Below are positions 43,356 through 54,575 of a stretch of 64,000 bases of DNA, piece by piece. Position 1 is the first letter of the stretch. The number at the start of each line of letters is the position of its first letter. The notes beneath the pieces were generated by a model, which was given only the letters and a program-made list of their open reading frames with translations, ran no database searches and had not been told where the DNA came from. The stretch is from Apodospora peruviana (lineage: Eukaryota > Ascomycota > Sordariomycetes > Sordariales > Lasiosphaeriaceae). A program made the translations under genes and the position numbers. Location of the stretch: positions 3,968,001 to 4,032,000 of the forward strand of contig JAUEDM010000004.1 in NCBI GenBank assembly GCA_033439685.1. Reading direction: 5' to 3'.

Positions 43356-46202
43356 GTCGAACTTACAACCGTCCCGAGGTAAAGGTGATGGAAAGCTGGC
43401 TCAAGAGAAGGTACGAAACAGTGCGTACCCAGGCGAGATATATCTTCAACCCATCGGCTCCGGGAATACTAAAAACACGGCACAGACGACCCCAGGCACA
43501 GGAGACGCGTACAGACTGGGCACACGTAGACTGCTCCTTGCATCAATTGACTCGGATACATGGTGAGATGCGCACCCCAGATCCGCGCTACTATATGGAT
43601 AGAGGGCGCATACAAGCTCGGGAGAAGCGAGCCGACGTGGAGAAAATTCCACGACTGCTTCTCCCGCTGGCCATCTCGACAAAATATCCAGATGGGCCCA
43701 AGCATATAGGGCTTACGCCATGGGCGGGTCATTGCTGGGGCAGGATAATTAACAGCAGCGGAATGGAAGAAGGGATAAATCCAAGACGCAGCGATCTGTC
43801 TCCGCGAGGGCCCCTCGGAGCGGACCCGCTGATCTGGACGAGGCTGGGCGATATACTTGGTATGCTGTATTCACCTGCGTCAGATGCTATTTTTTATCGA
43901 GGCTATCGGGCCAAGAATCTTGGTGAAAATGTTGTGCGGTAGACCACTGGTCACCGAAGGGTATCGGACATTCGATCTCTTGGAGATCCCAAGCTTGGGA
44001 GGAAAAAGACCACAGTTTCTGCGCCACGAGTGACCCAGATGGAAATTTTGCCTCTCTAGCAATTGCAGATATGGAAATTGGAGTCGATAGATGAAGAGGT
44101 CCTCGGCATTTTCTGTCGTCCACTGTCGTTGGAGACAAAGTAGAACTACCTTGGAGTTGTACCTTAGAGAAGCGACGAAAACACAGTTGATCAGAGTCGG
44201 GGGACGGCGGAGCCAAGGCCCGGTTGCCAGAAGCGGAGAAGGTACCTATACGTGCAACGATCCATCGGGGTGATGTGAACTCGGTGTTTGCTGGGAGTGA
44301 GGCTATTTAGCCATTTGCAGAGATTTAATGCGGCAGGTTCTTGTTACCAAAGACGATCGTCCGAATGTTGAACAGTCCAAGACCTTGGATGCTGTTGTTA
44401 ATTTAAAGATGGAGAAATCGAAGGAGGAGAATAAATCTCGGCAGTCATCCCAGTCGCAGTTCGGCAACGTGTCTTGGCATGCAGATCGGTGCTGGGAAGC
44501 CTGCCAAGAATCCTGGGGCAGTCTGCTTCTGGGAGGGGCCTCTGCAGGTACAGTTACAGCGGAAGGCAGTGATGTGAGGGGAATTATGGGGAAATAAGTT
44601 CAGGAAGCACTCGGGGCTTTTGTTCTCAATTCTCCAACGCCAGCAACGCGATACGTCAAAGCTGCTCGCAACACTCTGCATAAATAAAGTGCTCAGTATG
44701 CACCTCAACTCGCCTCGAGACACATCATCTTAACGTTACTTCTCTTTATGCCGTTCTAGACTTGGCCATCTATCAATTCAGCCGAGCTGGTTAATATTCG
44801 CCGCCAGCCTCTTCAACTGCTTGCCAGAGCACGCTCTTCTAGAAAGCATCGACAAAAAAAACGACGAGTAAGCTGCATCCTCGCTTAAACCGACGACGCG
44901 GATTGGATCGGTTAGCCGCACACGAACGATGATGCCATTCAATAGCATCAGCTTCGAGTGTTTTTCCGCCGAGCCCGGAGCGTGCCGAGAGATTATCTCG
45001 CAGTTGGCATACGCGTCCCTGCTCTAACCGTGATATCTCCAGACCAGATACTGTTGCCGTCCTTTGTGGAACGTGGCAGGGTGAGCGGCTACCTGGTATG
45101 TCTCTCGCGACAATGTCAGGCTCTACTCCGGCTAATCCAAGCGGTTGACGAGTTCGTTGAATCCTGGTTAGCTTGGACTTGGCCAAGCATCGGCAAGAAA
45201 AAGGGAGATTTTGGAGATGAAGTCAATGGCAGGGGAATTAGTACCGTCGTTGTGAGCTTCAGAAGGAACTTTTCGATCTGGGTGGTGCTCTGGAGACGTT
45301 CGTCCTCCACATTCCGACCCCTAGGTTGCTTCGAAATGGGTTCAAGTCAGTTAAGCCGCACCGGTAGCTGGCGGAGCGGTACTTGGCAACCCCCCCTCCT
45401 CCAATTTCAGGACAAGATGGCTGCCGAATTACATGAGCAGACTTTCCTACCTCTGTACGCACATACGAGCTGTTTTCTCAGTCGGGCACCCCGGAAGAAA
45501 TCCAATGAGCGACATCCAACATGAAGCAGGTGCGAGCGGAACCGCCTCCTCTGCTCGTACGTCCGGTGGGTCGCAGTCCCGGTCGGACAAGTCCTCGAGG
45601 CGTTTCCCAAAGCCTACGGTGTCGACTGTGCCGGCCGTCTTCCGGGCCCGTGCAGGTCTGGTTTGGCTTCGTTCGTCGACAGCACGCTACCCTGCGTGAC
45701 AGTTCACTCGAACGCGGTCAACTGGACATTTATGCATTCCGTCCCCACGGGCTGGAGTGAACTATAGGGCTACACTGGTACCGTCGCTCCATGTGTGGGT
45801 TGACTTCCGTTGTCTTAAGCAAGAGGAAGAGCGAGGTAGCTCAGCCTACCTACCACAGCATTATCCACAAAATTTAACTCAACATATCCTGTCGTAGTCT
45901 AGTGGCTCTTGACACGGTATTGTAAATTGTATGCCTTTGGGTTTTTGAAGGATAAGACTATTACCTGCTGGGACTGTGATGCTTCATAACCATCGTTCGA
46001 GGATTGGTGTGTCGAAAAGGGACGGTACCAGACTCCCATCGATTATTTCGACTTAGGTAGTTACAGATAAGCACTAATGATTGGCTGACTAAAACTAGTA
46101 AATGACACTCTCCTGATATCAGTTGTAGACTTTTGTTCTTGAACAGTTGAACTCAACAGTCCCCTAAGTAACCCCTGGGGGTCCTTCAATCTCATCCCTC
46201 GG
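43356..46202. other. long intergenic region, possibly with decayed coding sequence
   Basis: About 2.8 kb without a supported gene. Open frames of 90-220 residues occur on both strands but show no domain. The stretch 44940-45360 in the plus frames reads like fragments (for example ELQKELFDLGGALETF near 45254) that loosely resemble N-terminal domains of fungal NLR-like proteins, broken by stops; this is a weak impression only. Confidence 0.35.
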
Positions 46203-46217
46203 TTAACCCTAACCCTA
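46203..46217 (+). repeat. short telomere-like CCCTAA word
   Basis: The 15-mer ttaaccctaacccta equals about two and a half units of the TTAGGG/CCCTAA telomere repeat used by most filamentous ascomycetes. It lies about 410 bp before the TRS85 start, with a CACGTG word at 46226-46236 next to it. Confidence 0.7.
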
Positions 46218-46625
46218 TTTATTTTAGCGGGCTCACGTGACGATGTCACACCTCAAAGGCTCAAAGGCTCACAGACCCCCGGTACCCGGCCGAGCTGATG
46301 CTCTGACCGACCGACTGCCAAGCGAATTGACAAGCGGCCACCACGATTCGCAGAACAGCTCTACCCAATTTGTTCAGCCGACCCGCACTTCAGTAACTTA
46401 TCCAAGCCGAGCGCGCATGCTACCACACAATCGCATCATCATACTAACAGTCCAAGACGAGACGAGGCCTAATTGACTCTGATTTGCTACCGGTTGCCAC
46501 TCCGTTCCATCTTTAGGGCTGCCGGCCATCCTTAAACCCACTGGCAGCGCCACTCGTCGCCGCCGTGGCCGGACCCAGCAGACAGTACCATCCGGCTCCG
46601 AGACCCCGGACACCCTCCCTTCTTC
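46218..46625. promoter_or_regulatory. TRS85 upstream region
   Basis: Promoter and leader of TRS85. It has an E-box-type CACGTG near 46229 and a short tandem ctcaaagg doublet after it. Factor assignments are not possible from sequence alone. Confidence 0.4.
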
Positions 46626-49088
46626 ATGCAGCCTTCCGAGGATGACCCCCTCACGGCATCATTGCAGTCTCTGCCCATGGCGGCCTCCTCCATAAGACCC
46701 CCCAAGCAGCGGCTGCTGTCCTCCGACTCCGTCCACCCGCTCGCCCAGTCCGAAGCTTCGCTACCCTTACGCCCCGCCTCCGACCACCAACGGAGATCGA
46801 ACCCATCGGCCGCCTCGCTCTTTCGCTCTACCCTCACACCGCCCGGATCCCGTTCGGCGTCCCCCGCTCCGTCGTTGTCGTCCGGCACCCGCTCACCCGG
46901 CGGTGGCCGCGCGCTATCCGGCTCCGTGTTCGGTGGCGGCGGCGGCAACACCGCCTTCAAGCAATCGCTCCTCGATACCCCCGGTGCGGCGGATAACCCC
47001 GGCGATCCGCTCAACCTCGTTCTCAGGAGCTTCGTCCCGCATATTGCTATTCACGGATCACAGGACGTGGACGAATTGGTTAGAGAGAAAGGATTTAGCA
47101 ACGGCTTGTGGGAGCTGCTGCGCCCGTTTGGCGAGCGCATACAGGGCAAGGTTACGATTAGGGATAGTAACGGCTTGTCGCGGTCGTGGGAGGACTTTGC
47201 TGTCAGGTTTACCCGGTTTGGTGATGGGGTCGAGACGCCGGACCCTGCGGTCGGTGGAGGAGGGCGCCCGCCGACGACGACGGCAGCAAATGGTGGCCAG
47301 TCACAAAGTAACAGCAGGATGAACTTGATCGCGCAGGTCGAGAGGGTGGTGGATCGGCATCTGAGCTATGCCGAGGACGCGTGCATGGGGGGCAGTCTGT
47401 CGCCCACCACGCCGACGAGGCAGGGATTCGATATCGACGCTACTTCACCATACTACGCACTTTACCTACGGAGGTTACTGTCGGGCATCCCGCTGGCGTG
47501 CCATGAGTCGTTCGCGCATCCCGTCGCCGCCGTGATGGCCATCAGCTCGCGCAACCCGTCTCCGATCGACGCGCTTCGGAAGCTCTATGTAGAGACGAGC
47601 CAGGGCGAGCACAGGCTGCCGGTGTGGGTGGACGGGGATTATCTGCGGTACTACGTGCTCGTGCACGACGAGGAGCAGAGCGACATTACCAAATCGATGG
47701 CGCTGTTCGAGCAGATGAAGCGACACTTCGGGCTGCACTGCCACCTGCTGCGGATCCGCAGCTCGCAGAGCGCCGAGACCGATGACGACAGCATCCCGCT
47801 GCCGCGCAGCGACTGGATGACGGCCGCCGAGGAGTTGGCGGATATCGAGCGCAGCGAGGACGACCAGCAAGACTACGAGGACCCCACAGCGCGGCACATC
47901 TTCGAGTCGGACGCGACGGCCATACGCACGTTTATCAGGGAAATGGTCACGCAGTCGGTCGTGCCTACGATGGAGCGCAACATCTCGGTGTGGAACGACC
48001 AGGTGGCTTCCCGCAGAAAAGGGCTGAGCGGGAAGCTGATGAGCTTCGGGAAGCGGTGGGGCGCGTTCGGCAGCTCGAGCCGGGCGTCTTCGGGTGCAGG
48101 TGCGGGCGCCGCAAGTGCGTCCAACAACTACGACTCGCTCGGGTACTACAAGCCGGACACGCCCGAGGCGATCATGCGGCGGCTGGCCGACTTTGCCTTT
48201 ATGCTGCGCGACTGGAAGCTGGCCATGTCGACGTACGAGCTGTTGCGGACAGACTTCCAGAACGACAAGGCGTGGCGGTACCACGCGGCGGCCAACGAGA
48301 TGGCGGCCCTGGCGCTGCTCATCATGCCGCAGAGCATGTCGTCCAAGACGCGCATCGACACGATCAACCAGATGCTTGAGCAGACATTTTACTCGTACCA
48401 CACGCGGTGCAACTCACCGTACGGGGCCGTTCGGTCTATCATTCTTGCGCTGGAGCTGCTGCGGCTCCGAGGCGGTTCCGGGATCGACGAGGCTGTGCGG
48501 TGGGGTATCCGGCTAATGGAGGCGAGGCTGATGGGTCCTGTTGGGGACTCGCTACTCAGGGAGCGCATGGCGATTTGCTATGCGTCTAAGCAGGGGGCCG
48601 GGTCGCAGGCGTGGGGCAGCAGGAGGAGGAAGTCGGCGCTTTGGAGCGTGCTGGGCGCCGAGGCGTGGATCGGCCAGGAGAAGTATATCCAGGCGCAGAG
48701 GTGTCTGAACGAGGCGCGCAAGATGTATTCGCTTCTTCCTGCTGAGTGCGGGGTGCAGAAGTTTGTCGTGGCGAGTGATTTCCTCGCGCAACTTAATGAT
48801 CAGCTGAAGGAGGGGCTGAGGATGGATGTGTCGTCACAACTAATGGACGGGGAGGGTGGTGATGGACTCAGAGGAGGGGGAGAGAGCGAGAAGGTGGATG
48901 AGGAGAGCGAGACTATGGATGATAGAAAGAAGGCCAGGCGGACCAGTCTGATATCTTCTGGAGGTGGTGCTGGCGGTGCGGGGGGACTCGAGACGGCGCC
49001 GCTGACGCCGTTGCAACCGGCTCGGTTGTTGCATACTCTCAAGGACGACGATGTGGGGGGGAGAGACGGGAAAGATGGGTTTGGTTAG
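46626..49088 (+). CDS. TRS85: TRAPP complex subunit Trs85 (TRAPPC8)
   Basis: A single-exon gene of 820 residues. The first 130 residues are Ser/Pro-rich and disordered. The conserved body starts with DPLNLVLRSFVPHIAIHGSQ and DVDELVREKGF, then YYALYLRRLLSGIPLACHES, FAHPVAAVMAISSRNPSPID and RLPVWVDGDYLRYYVLVHDE. VRRFIREMVTQSVVPTMERN-like sequence (AIRTFIREMVTQSVVPTMER) and GLSGKLMSFGKRWGAFGSSS follow, and then helical repeats (FAFMLRDWKLAMSTYELLRT, KYIQAQRCLNEARKMYS). This order is the ER-Golgi trafficking TRAPP 85-kDa subunit family. Trs85 defines TRAPPIII, which activates Rab1/Ypt1 in autophagy and Golgi traffic. A Gly/Glu-rich tail closes the protein. Confidence 0.92.
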   Translation: MQPSEDDPLTASLQSLPMAASSIRPPKQRLLSSDSVHPLAQSEASLPLRPASDHQRRSNPSAASLFRSTLTPPGSRSASPAPSLSSGTRSPGGGRALSGSVFGGGGGNTAFKQSLLDTPGAADNPGDPLNLVLRSFVPHIAIHGSQDVDELVREKGFSNGLWELLRPFGERIQGKVTIRDSNGLSRSWEDFAVRFTRFGDGVETPDPAVGGGGRPPTTTAANGGQSQSNSRMNLIAQVERVVDRHLSYAEDACMGGSLSPTTPTRQGFDIDATSPYYALYLRRLLSGIPLACHESFAHPVAAVMAISSRNPSPIDALRKLYVETSQGEHRLPVWVDGDYLRYYVLVHDEEQSDITKSMALFEQMKRHFGLHCHLLRIRSSQSAETDDDSIPLPRSDWMTAAEELADIERSEDDQQDYEDPTARHIFESDATAIRTFIREMVTQSVVPTMERNISVWNDQVASRRKGLSGKLMSFGKRWGAFGSSSRASSGAGAGAASASNNYDSLGYYKPDTPEAIMRRLADFAFMLRDWKLAMSTYELLRTDFQNDKAWRYHAAANEMAALALLIMPQSMSSKTRIDTINQMLEQTFYSYHTRCNSPYGAVRSIILALELLRLRGGSGIDEAVRWGIRLMEARLMGPVGDSLLRERMAICYASKQGAGSQAWGSRRRKSALWSVLGAEAWIGQEKYIQAQRCLNEARKMYSLLPAECGVQKFVVASDFLAQLNDQLKEGLRMDVSSQLMDGEGGDGLRGGGESEKVDEESETMDDRKKARRTSLISSGGGAGGAGGLETAPLTPLQPARLLHTLKDDDVGGRDGKDGFG

Positions 49089-49939
49089 GACCCTGTAAGG
49101 ATATGCATATTCTGGCTTTTTTCCCCTGGTTGTCCTTTTATGGGGTATACGATTAGATAAACCCGGAACAGCGGACAGACAGACAGACAGACGGCGTGTT
49201 GCATTGGTTTGGTGTTTTCTGTTTTGGAAGCTGAAGTGCATGGTGCGCCATGGCGGTACGTCACTGTATGGGTAGACTTCATGACCGATAAGTAATTCAC
49301 AGCAGCGTATGGTACCTATGTGTGTATCTAAGGTATGTTACAGGTTTTGCGTGAAGCAGGGTAGGCTGACAGCCAACGCTTGAGAAAGGCGGAAAACGGG
49401 CAAGGAGTTTGCTCCGACGCTAGTAATTAACAAAAGCCCTGCCAATCCTGCGCGTTCCCTCGTCAACGGACCCCCACAAAAGACACCCTTGTGAGGCATG
49501 ACCGCCTGCTACGGTGGGGTTATCCGTCCTGCTGCGTTGATAAGATAAAGAAACCCTGCAAAATGCCTGCCGCACCCACGTCATGTCCAGGAAGCAGTCA
49601 GTCGGGCATCCATTCGCTACCGATGCACCGCGAAAAAGCCATCACGACCTTTTTTCCTTGTTGTTCTTCCGTCGCGTGTGACTGTGCTGGTATTAAGCTT
49701 TGGCGCTTTATTTCCATTATCAAACGCGAACTATTCTAGACAGACAGCCAGCGCCAAGCCCACGTGATTATTTACTGCCGGTGAACCCGATTTACAAAGG
49801 AGTGGGGGATGGCCAAGTCGGATCGAGCTTGAACCAAACCTGCCTACCTACTAATCAGAACTTCACCACTTCCATTTTTTTTTGTATACCAAAACCTGCG
49901 TTTTGCAAGATCGGGTCCGGTAGCCAGCCAAGGGCAGCC
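49089..49939. other. intergenic region between TRS85 and CHM7-like gene
   Basis: About 850 bp, including the TRS85 3' UTR and the next promoter. A GACA microsatellite lies at 49174-49192. No gene or RNA is visible. Confidence 0.5.
49174..49192 (+). repeat. (GACA)n microsatellite
   Basis: Nineteen bases of perfect gaca repeat in the TRS85 3' flank. Confidence 0.95.
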
Positions 49940-51432
49940 ATGAGCCAACTACTGGAATACCTCGTGGAAAACGAGCCGAGCTTCAGAAAGTAAGTAATGT
50001 TCCGCCCAAGCCCAGCTCAGACCAGACAACAACGACGCAAACTTACCAATACCCTTCTCCAAACAGAGCCCGCCTCCCTGCTCTCTACTCCGACTTCCAG
50101 TCCCAAAGAACCCTCAACCCAGACGGCTACCAAGCCAACATATCCGCATGGCGCCGCGGTCTCGCCAAGATCGCCAAATCCGGCCTCGCGCCCGCGCCGC
50201 GGGCATCGAAACCCAACACCTTGGTCCTCAACTGCGACGAACAGCTCCTGCGCGCGCTCGAGTCGAAACAGTACGGCCGCCCTTTAGCCCTCGGCGCGGT
50301 CGTGCAGGAAGCGCTTGCCCAAAAGGACCTGATGCCGCTGCACGAGTTCCTGGCAGCCAGGGACAGCATATACCACCGGCCCTGGTCGATGTGGAATCTA
50401 GCGGCGTGGACGATGAAGCAGCTCGGCGTGGCGGATATTCTGAGAAGCGATAAGCTACCGACCGGCCAGTTTGTGGTTGTCGCGAACGTGGAAGAGGCGG
50501 GCAAGACCTTTTCTGAGGGAAATCCTCCTTCTGACCTATCGTCGCGGTTCGAGCGGACTTTTTCGAAAGCGCATTTCTATAAGTCTTTTAATGATCAGAT
50601 TGTTGTCGGGAGGCAGCTGTCGGATACGGACATGGATGTTCTTCTGAAGTTTCTTGCGAGGGATAAGGGCGTTATTGCGTATGATGGGGCGACGGTCAAG
50701 ATCAAGGCACCAGGAGAAGAACAGCAAGCGGCAGGAATCACGGAGGAGGATACCTCGATTGCCCAGCTGAAGGAACTGTTGGCGTCGCTGACGCATCAGA
50801 CTTCGTTATTGAGTGGGCGTGTGGAGGAGTTGACTCGGACGGCCAAGGAGGCAGTGGTCAAAAAGAACCGCGTCGCGGCGCTGGCGGCGCTCAAATCCAA
50901 AAGGATTGCCGAGTCGACGCTCGAGAAGCGCTTCGCGACTGTCAATCAGCTCGAGGAGGTCGCGGCCAAGATCGAGCAGGCCGCGGATAATCTGCAGCTT
51001 GTCAAGGTGATGGAGTCCAGCGGCGAGGCGCTGCGTAGCCTGCACGCGCAGGTCGGCGGCGCCGAGCGCGTCGAGGAGGTTGTTGATAAGCTGCGCGAGC
51101 AGATGTCGGCCGCGGACGAGGTCAACAGCATCCTCGCAGAGTCGGCCGGCGTGGTGGTCGACGAGGGCGAGATCGACGACGAGCTTGCCGCGCTCGAGGT
51201 CGAGGAGAAGCGCAAGGTGGAAGAGGCGCAACGGCAAAAGGAGGAGGCGGAGAGGAAAGAGAGGGAGGAGGAGACGAGGAAACGGCTCGACGCTGTCGAG
51301 AAGCTGCCACCTACCGAACCTGTGCCAGTGCCAGAAACGGAGACGAAGAAAGATGCGGAGGCAGAGGGAGAGGCGGAGAGCATGATGAGTAGGATGTCCC
51401 TGGAAGAGCGCCCAGAACCGCAGGCTGCTTAA
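49940..51432 (+). CDS. CHM7: ESCRT-III-like Snf7-family protein (CHMP7/Chm7 type)
   Basis: Two exons, 49940-49989 and 50067-51432, with a 77-nt intron, give 471 residues. The start is MSQLLEYLVENEPSFRKARL. The N-terminal 220 residues carry winged-helix-like sequence (DFQSQRTLNPDGYQANISAW, HRPWSMWNLAAWTMKQLGVA). From about residue 230 a Snf7 domain follows: SIAQLKELLASLTHQTSLLS, then NRVAALAALKSKRIAESTLE and the acidic SILAESAGVVVDEGEIDDEL. A long charged helix (EKRKVEEAQRQKEEAERKER) and a C-terminal MSLEERPEP segment close it. The winged helices plus Snf7 are the CHMP7/Chm7 pattern. That family recruits ESCRT-III to the nuclear envelope for pore quality control and resealing. The symbol is by architecture and should be taken as likely rather than certain. 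Confidence 0.86.
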
Positions 51433-52444
51433 GTGCAGCTAGCTGTTGTCTGGTTTTGTTTTCCCGTCAGGGAGGTGTTGTTCATTTTGCTAATCTGGTA
51501 TTATTGTTGTAGTTTTGGACGGCTGACGCTGCTGCACATCACGTCGCTGTTGGGACTGACTGCTTTGGCAGAGAGAATATTTTTATCACTAGGCTTTCTC
51601 GGGAGTGGATATATAGCTACCTAGATACCAGCTTCTAATATGACCATCAAGTCTCATGATGGTGGAATAGATGAATCTCACTATACTACTGTATCAATCT
51701 CGTACTCGGTATATTTATAACACGTTTCTACACCTTTGCCGGGATTTAAAGACTAGGGGACCTGTAAGGCAGTTAGTTACCTTACTTGCCAGGCGCTAGT
51801 TCTAGACAAGATTATACTGCTGTATTTGATACATATTCAGACAATTTCTTTTTTTTCCCTTGCATAATTTAATTTTCCCCGTGGCATACCGGTTGTATTA
51901 TAAGGTGTTTATACATATAGTTTACGGGGCTCCATCCCTTTTGCATAGACATTTGTTTATCGAAACTCGAATGCTCGTATATCGGAGCAACATGTCTACC
52001 ATGAGCAAATCCGATGTATGGCCAGACCTTTTGAAACTGTATCCAAGTGAAGATAACCATCATGATATCATAATCGAGCACCATCATCCGTGTCTTTGTG
52101 TTATTACAAGCGGTAGTATTTTCATGATGAGCAGCATAATAGAATGGCACCATTTCTTTTTTAGAGCCTCGTATTGTACACACGCGTCTACCCCTTTATG
52201 GCTGGAAATATAACATCAAGGCACCCTCGGTCTCCCTAGGCTTCCCTCCTTCCAACGCAAGGTCTATTCGCGAATGAATAGACATCCTCCTTGCAACATC
52301 TGTACCACCAGCTTGGCTGAGCGTAGTGTGTCCAATCCACCAGTTTCACCATGTTGTCCATCAGCTCTTAATGGCGGCGATTGCGGGATAGTCGGCTGAT
52401 ATGACGAGAGCCGGGTGAGATCAACGAACCCACGGTATTGTCCC
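51433..52444. other. convergent intergenic region
   Basis: About 1 kb between the 3' ends of the Chm7-like and RAD18 genes. AT-rich in the middle, with no gene or RNA that I can support. Confidence 0.5.
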
Positions 52445-53659
52445 TCATCCTTTATTGACGAATGCTGGATAGTTCCCTGTTATGGGGAGAGCAGAATCCG
52501 ACTGCTTCTCTTCAGCAGTGCTCGGCTCCTTTGCTTTCTGCTCAACCTGGGTCCTGCTCCTCTTCGCATTCGCAATCAGATCCTTAAACGACGAATCGTG
52601 TCTCGCCGCCCACGCGGCGGCGTCGAAATCTTTATCTTTGATTTGTGCTCCGACAACTGCCGCGCGCGACATGACCGGCGCCCGGCTGCCCACGGTCTTT
52701 TCCCACACATCGAGGTCGTGCAGAAGCTCGGAGCGCCGCTTCGGCTTCGCCGAGTCGCAGTTGGCGTTCCAGATGGTGACCCACTCCTGATGCCTCCTCT
52801 CGAGCGCCTGGCGCGTTCCGGCGGTGGAGAGGCCGAGGTCGGTCATCTTTTTGCGCAAGCGGGTGTCATTAAGCATCGAGTAGGCCAGCGCGGGGAGCCT
52901 TTCGGGCGGGTTGGACGGTGCAGGGGAGGCGGAATGTGATGATGCTAATTTGAAGTCTTTGCTAGTATTTCGAGAAGAGGATATTGCGGGTTGTGGGGGT
53001 TGAGGTTGCGGAGATCCTGGACATGCCGTGTCGATGTGTTTGTCGACTTGCCATGGTTTCATCCTGGTCCAACAGATTGGACACGCGGCCAGGCCGTCAT
53101 CTGTGTTTGTGTTAGTAAGTAGATATGGGTTATGATCGATGCTGGTAAACATACCTGGCTCTGGTTCTGGTTCGAAGTCCCAGGACTCATCAGGCACATC
53201 GAACTCGTCACGCATCATGGCAGCGGTCGCCTCGGCAGCCTTTGCTTTGCTTGATCTAGTAGACATCCTAGGTCTCTTTGTTTCCTGGCTATTTTCCTCA
53301 TGTCCATCCACCTCTGTAGCCTTTCTCTTCGGTGAGCTCGGGGCGACGGCGGGAGTCCTTGCAAGACGTATCATGTTGTCCCGCGCCTTGACAAAGGCAT
53401 CGACGGCCTCTCGCAAAGCCCAGTTTCCTCGTAACTTGGATTCTTGGTCGTTCGCTCGACACAGCGGGCACTTTCCGTCCATCAGTAAGCATCTCCGAAT
53501 GCATATTGAGCAAAATGTGTGATTGCATGAAGTGAGCATGGGCGAGTTGAAGAAGTCCTTGCAAACGTGGCAACGGAAGGCCTGCTCAACCGGCATGAGG
53601 CCCGCCAGCGGTGTTCCTAGCCAGTCGGTCGGATCGGGGACATCGAATGCATCGTCCAT
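52445..53659 (-). CDS. RAD18: E3 ubiquitin ligase Rad18
   Basis: Two exons, 53659-53155 and 53100-52445, give 386 residues. The 54-nt intron (53101-53154, gtatgt...acacag, with tactaac branch sequence near its end) is a multiple of three and has no stop, so an unspliced reading of 404 residues is also open. The RING finger at about 30-67 reads CHVCKDFFNSPMLTSCNHTF with CSICIRRCL and CPLC. A UBZ4 zinc finger follows just after the splice (CPICWTRMKPWQVDKHIDTA ending in C). The SAP motif is near 245-280 (MLNDTRLRKKMTDLGLSTAG). The RING-UBZ-SAP order identifies Rad18, which with Rad6 monoubiquitinates PCNA at Lys164 for translesion synthesis. It is a nuclear DNA damage tolerance enzyme. Confidence 0.95.
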   Translation of the reverse strand: MDDAFDVPDPTDWLGTPLAGLMPVEQAFRCHVCKDFFNSPMLTSCNHTFCSICIRRCLLMDGKCPLCRANDQESKLRGNWALREAVDAFVKARDNMIRLARTPAVAPSSPKRKATEVDGHEENSQETKRPRMSTRSSKAKAAEATAAMMRDEFDVPDESWDFEPEPEPGMFTSIDHNPYLLTNTNTDDGLAACPICWTRMKPWQVDKHIDTACPGSPQPQPPQPAISSSRNTSKDFKLASSHSASPAPSNPPERLPALAYSMLNDTRLRKKMTDLGLSTAGTRQALERRHQEWVTIWNANCDSAKPKRRSELLHDLDVWEKTVGSRAPVMSRAAVVGAQIKDKDFDAAAWAARHDSSFKDLIANAKRSRTQVEQKAKEPSTAEEKQSDSALPITGNYPAFVNKG

Positions 53660-54575
53660 TTTGGTCGATTATGGGCTGTTTGGGAGCAAGGAAGGCAAGG
53701 AGGATGTTGTCCGTCGACGGGTGGTCGCAATGATTCTGTCGCTCTCGTCGCTCCGAGCGAAGGCGGGTATTGTCGTGAAATGGTGGTCAAAAAGCGAAGT
53801 AATTAATAGACGTATCATTTGATCGTATAGTCACAATTGGTTTTACCGCGTCCTGAGTGATGATACAGAAGCATGGAGTCAAGACCGCATTCACTGCCCT
53901 GATCAATGATGCGGGACACGCGACTGCGTGAAAGCGCGGCTGGCAAATTTCATAAAGGTTTGCACGAATTCACTGTCCTGAGCACTGTATCGTGTAAGAG
54001 AAAGAATGACATAATGGGCCGAATCTCTGCATTTCATAGCACTTATTAGGTCACAACACCTTGCTTTAAATAATTTCAATAATAGCCGTCACATTGCTCT
54101 AAATTTGACTTTCAACATCACATAAATCCGCCTGGTCGGATATGTTTGTCGTCGAGTCTCGCTCTCGCAGCGGTTTACAAGTTTGCACTGCGGTTCGAAT
54201 GCTCGAACTTCCCCGCACGTGAACTGGCGAAGTAGCGCGTTGGGGCTCCACTTTTGGTGTTCCAAACCGGGACCTTACCCGTTTCGGGGAGAATCAAAAC
54301 AAATGTTTCGCCTAAGCCGTATTGAGGAGCCCTGACCAGACCTGAACAACACCCACAACTTCCCATCGCATGCCAGGACCGACTACGCGCCCGCCAACTA
54401 TAGATCCGGAGCTTTCGACCATCCAACAAACCGACAGTCACCATTCGCAATTCACCGGCAAACCCACCACAGCCACCATACGACATGCTTTACTGATTCT
54501 CGATTTTTCGCTTCTATTCCCCGCGTCTTTGATTCCGAATTTTCCCAGTCATCACAGACGTAAACAATCGCCAAA
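53660..54575. promoter_or_regulatory. divergent upstream region of RAD18 and INCENP
   Basis: The 916 bp between start codons. A short AT-rich stretch lies near 54040-54130. No coding exon is convincing. Confidence 0.45.

Noticed and set aside
43277..43942. 221-residue plus-strand open frame
   Set aside because: It overlaps the signal-peptide exon of the deacetylase in antisense, and its composition is not protein-like.
46203..46217. Chromosome end or ancient telomere fusion
   Set aside because: Only about two and a half repeat units are present and housekeeping genes flank both sides, so a promoter telobox or chance word is simpler.
47475..48401. 308-residue minus-strand open frame inside TRS85
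   Set aside because: It is a shadow of the GC-rich third-position codon use of TRS85.
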